A stretch of 64,000 bases of DNA from an uncultured Pseudomonadales bacterium. GTDB lineage: Bacteria; Pseudomonadota; Gammaproteobacteria; Pseudomonadales; CANNCY01. Numbering within the stretch: position 1 is the first letter of the stretch; every line of letters begins with the position of its first letter. Both the position numbers and the translations under genes were made by a program. This document shows, piece after piece, positions 61,781 through 64,000 of this stretch. Below the pieces are notes generated by a model. That model searched no databases, was not told the DNA's origin, and saw only the letters and a list, made by a program, of their open reading frames with translations. Location: NCBI GenBank assembly GCA_947503335.1, contig CANNCY010000002.1, positions 62,001-126,000 on the forward strand, in the 5' to 3' direction.

Positions 61781-63254
61781 GTGGTACATAACCCTTAGTG
61801 CGGTAGCAGGTGCATTGCTGCCGCTGTCGATGGCCCCCTTTCATTGGTGGCCCATCGCCTTCTTGTCACTTGCTCTGTTTTGGATCGGTGTAAACCGAGG
61901 CCACAAATTATACTCGACGCTAGCCTATGGCGCCGGTATGTATGCCGTAGGTATTCACTGGGTGTACGTCAGTATGGCTACATTCAGCGGCATCAATCCC
62001 GTGGTAAGTACCCTCTTACTTGCCTGTCTTGTCGCCGTTCTAGTTATTTTATTTTTCGGCCCAATAGGATGGGCATTTAATCGACTCAATAAATGGCGGT
62101 TATCGCCCTTTACCTTCGCCCTCATCTTTACAATAGGCGAGTCGACCCGTAATTGGTTAATGACTGGGTTTCCGTGGCTAATGGTGGGCTATAGTCAAAC
62201 CGACACCTGGCTAAACGGCTATGCCCCCATTGGCGGTGTACTACTTGTTAGCTTTGTTGTTGTGTTCATCAGCGCGACTATCGCCGATCTTTGGATCAGC
62301 CGCACCCGCGAACACAGTCAGTGGATCGGCGGCGTCTGCGCTGCGCTACTTCTGACACTGTCGCCAGTATTCGCCAAAATTGAATATACCGAAAAAAGTA
62401 AGCCATTAAACGTGCTACTGGTACAACCCAATGTGGCGCAAGAGCACAAATGGGATCGCAACCGACTGCAAGGATACAAACGCGACCTAGTTAAACTGAC
62501 GGTGCCTCACCTAGAATCGATCGACCTAGCCATTTGGCCCGAAGCGGCGGTACCCGAACTACAGATGTACGCGGCCCCTTACTTAAACCGCGTTGAGCAA
62601 CTCGCCCTAAACTCAAACACTCAGATCATCACGGGTATGCCGATGTACATTGATCGTGTATTTTACAACGGCGCAATCGGCTTAGGCGGCGCGCCTTGGG
62701 AATATCGCAAAACACGCCTTGTACCCTTTGGCGAGTACATACCTTTCGAGTCGGTGACAGGCAAGCTGTTTAAGCTATTAGAGCTACCCAATGAATCACA
62801 GGGCAGCGGCGAACCAAATCAACCACCGTTTAACGTAGACGGTGTGCCGGTGGCGCTCGATATTTGTTATGAAGTGGCCTACAACGGCATCATCGCTCGC
62901 CAGGCCCGTCATGCAGATATGCTTGCCACAATCTCAAATGATGGCTGGTTTGGCCGTTCGATTGGCCCGCTACAGCATCTTCAAATGGCGCAAATGCGTG
63001 CTATTGAAAATCGTAAGCCGATGTTGCGCTCAACCAACAATGGCGTGTCGGCCATCATCGATGCCCACGGCAACATAGTTGCCACCGAAGAGAGCTTTAA
63101 AAAGACAACGGTGAAGGCGACCATCGAAAGCCGCCAAGGTTTAACCCCCTACACCCTAATCGGCAATTGGCCCGTTGTGGCAATCGCAGCAATGCTTCTA
63201 GCCATTGCACTGATTAGACCAAGACGCGCGCTTGTAACTGAACAGCCCAACTAG
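61758..63254 (+). CDS. lnt: Apolipoprotein N-acyltransferase
   Basis: The 498-residue inner-membrane enzyme adds the third acyl chain to lipoproteins. About six N-terminal helices (to about 195) precede a nitrilase-like periplasmic domain with the catalytic Glu in LAIWPEAAVPE, Lys in EYRKTRLVPFGEYIPF, and Cys in VALDICYEVAYN. A last helix closes the chain. Length is typical for Lnt (about 510). The start is ATG 61758, or possibly a GTG one codon earlier; either overlaps corC. The 3' end overlaps the convergent ydcF-like gene by 57 bases, an unusually long overlap. Confidence 0.95.
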   Translation: MSTLNKPKWYITLSAVAGALLPLSMAPFHWWPIAFLSLALFWIGVNRGHKLYSTLAYGAGMYAVGIHWVYVSMATFSGINPVVSTLLLACLVAVLVILFFGPIGWAFNRLNKWRLSPFTFALIFTIGESTRNWLMTGFPWLMVGYSQTDTWLNGYAPIGGVLLVSFVVVFISATIADLWISRTREHSQWIGGVCAALLLTLSPVFAKIEYTEKSKPLNVLLVQPNVAQEHKWDRNRLQGYKRDLVKLTVPHLESIDLAIWPEAAVPELQMYAAPYLNRVEQLALNSNTQIITGMPMYIDRVFYNGAIGLGGAPWEYRKTRLVPFGEYIPFESVTGKLFKLLELPNESQGSGEPNQPPFNVDGVPVALDICYEVAYNGIIARQARHADMLATISNDGWFGRSIGPLQHLQMAQMRAIENRKPMLRSTNNGVSAIIDAHGNIVATEESFKKTTVKATIESRQGLTPYTLIGNWPVVAIAAMLLAIALIRPRRALVTEQPN

Positions 63255-63998
63255 ATCGACCACGTGCCGGCTGTTCGCGCGCAAAGCCTCGGCCGATGGC
63301 AACCACCATCTCGCTCGGTCGGCATACTTTGGGCGATAGTAGCCCGTCGGCGCTGCTACTACCTTAAAGCCCGCCTGTTCAAACGAATATACCGAACGAA
63401 CAATATGGTCGGCACTGGTCACTAGAGCAATAGGATAGTTATTAAGATCAACTCCCTTCGCCTGCAACATACAGGCCATCAGCAAGGCGTTTTCGCGAGT
63501 TGTTTTGCTTTCGATTTCAACACCTGCAACCTTGGCGCCCCACTCTTGCTCAATCACGTCTCGCATGATCTCAGCTTCACTTAATGCCTCAGTGGCTAAC
63601 TTGCCGCCTGTTGTATAAAGGGGCAATCCAGTTTGCCGCTGCAAATGAGCCGCATAGCGGTTGCGCTGTAATCCGTCGCGATTAAGGGTATCACCACCCC
63701 AGCTAGGCTCATCACGATCACGACCACTGCCGAGAACTACAATCGCCTGCACACTATTTAAGGCACTGGCATTGATCGGTTCAACGCCCACAACCCGTTC
63801 AGATAGCCATACCGTAAACAGCGGCATACTAAATAAATACAGCGCCGCCAAACTCGCCCAAATGCCCTTTCTAAACAGGTCAGGATTTGATTTTCTTACT
63901 AATAGCGAAGTCAATAGCATCGCTATGATTAGCCCTGGCGGTGCCACCAGTGCTTTTACAAGTGCATTTATAAACATAATAGGTACAAACAGCGTCAT
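63198..63998 (-). CDS. YdcF family (DUF218) membrane protein
   Basis: The 266 residues have two N-terminal membrane helices (about 5-31 and 45-68) and a DUF218 domain with AIVVLGSGRDRDEP, an expected nucleotide-like binding strand, then LYTTGGKLATEALSEAEIM, ESKTTRENALLMACMLQAKG and ALVTSADHIVRSVYSFEQAG. YdcF/SanA/ElyC-type members act in envelope biogenesis, for example in undecaprenyl lipid carrier metabolism, with mechanism unclear. Start at 63998 or at 63977 (MFINAL); it could extend beyond the window. Its C-terminal 57 bases overlap the convergent lnt gene. Confidence 0.85.
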   Translation of the reverse strand: MTLFVPIMFINALVKALVAPPGLIIAMLLTSLLVRKSNPDLFRKGIWASLAALYLFSMPLFTVWLSERVVGVEPINASALNSVQAIVVLGSGRDRDEPSWGGDTLNRDGLQRNRYAAHLQRQTGLPLYTTGGKLATEALSEAEIMRDVIEQEWGAKVAGVEIESKTTRENALLMACMLQAKGVDLNNYPIALVTSADHIVRSVYSFEQAGFKVVAAPTGYYRPKYADRARWWLPSAEALRANSRHVVDLVGLFSYKRASWSNQCNG

Positions 63999-64000
63999 AT

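Noticed and set aside
1-64000. tRNA, rRNA, insertion sequences or prophage
   Set aside because: No tRNA-like cloverleaf, rRNA, transposase, integrase or phage structural gene was recognised; a covariance-model search was not possible here.

Overview
The window reads as chromosomal DNA of a Gram-negative gammaproteobacterium with moderate GC, probably free-living and aquatic. Supporting this are the N-terminus of GreB, a ppnN-tamA-tamB block, a DUF2884 (YggN-like) periplasmic protein, an LpxO-like lipid A hydroxylase and the conserved order miaB-phoH-ybeY-corC-lnt. I saw no rRNA, tRNA, insertion sequence, prophage or CRISPR array. Coding density is very high and no gene-free stretch exceeds 300 bases.

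Layout. 1-6.5 kb: start of greB, class II DAHP synthase, moaA, argS, then a minus-strand set DUF2884-TetR-TetR. 6.6-8.4 kb: a MATE exporter divergent from an SMI1/KNR4-like gene. 8.4-15.1 kb: minus-strand tamB, tamA and ppnN, with TamA probably starting inside ppnN. 15.2-18.1 kb: a beta-alanine/methylmalonate semialdehyde pair (bauA-like, mmsA). 18.3-27.8 kb: an unusual island with two exported TPR-CHAT caspase-like proteins, an AbgT transporter, a small unknown protein, and an ECF-like sigma factor with a membrane anti-sigma factor carrying a zinc motif. 27.9-35.5 kb: cytochrome c', an alpha/beta hydrolase, a GST-kappa-like isomerase, NorM, DUF2147, an esterase-gloA-DyP operon, the decayed C-terminus of a flavin-dependent tryptophan halogenase, and an SDR. 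35.6-37.9 kb: a rubredoxin-rubredoxin-reductase fusion and a flavin reductase. 38.1-46.5 kb: an envelope module made of a small membrane protein, a GIN-domain (DUF2807/DUF4097) protein, a YtrA-type GntR regulator, an ABC exporter whose permease has a long coiled-coil insert, and an RND pump with its adaptor. 46.5-58 kb: LpxO-like enzyme, OmpA-like protein, DUF2788, an aminotransferase, SulP and RDD membrane proteins, a GNAT enzyme, and a histidine kinase-M1 peptidase-nitroreductase operon. 58-64 kb: miaB-phoH-ybeY-corC-lnt and a YdcF-like protein.

The most interesting region is the CHAT/sigma island. Two proteins combine a signal peptide, a Cys-pair N-terminal domain, TPR-like helices and a His/Cys CHAT domain, and both lie beside a sigma/anti-sigma pair whose anti-sigma factor probably has a periplasmic half. 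This suggests proteolysis-controlled transcription across the inner membrane, analogous in parts list, though not in compartment, to the TPR-CHAT (Csx29)/Csx30/sigma-factor branch of type III-E CRISPR. That link is inference. Other points of note are a hairpin over the start of the RDD gene, the halogenase fossil, and the coiled-coil ABC permease.
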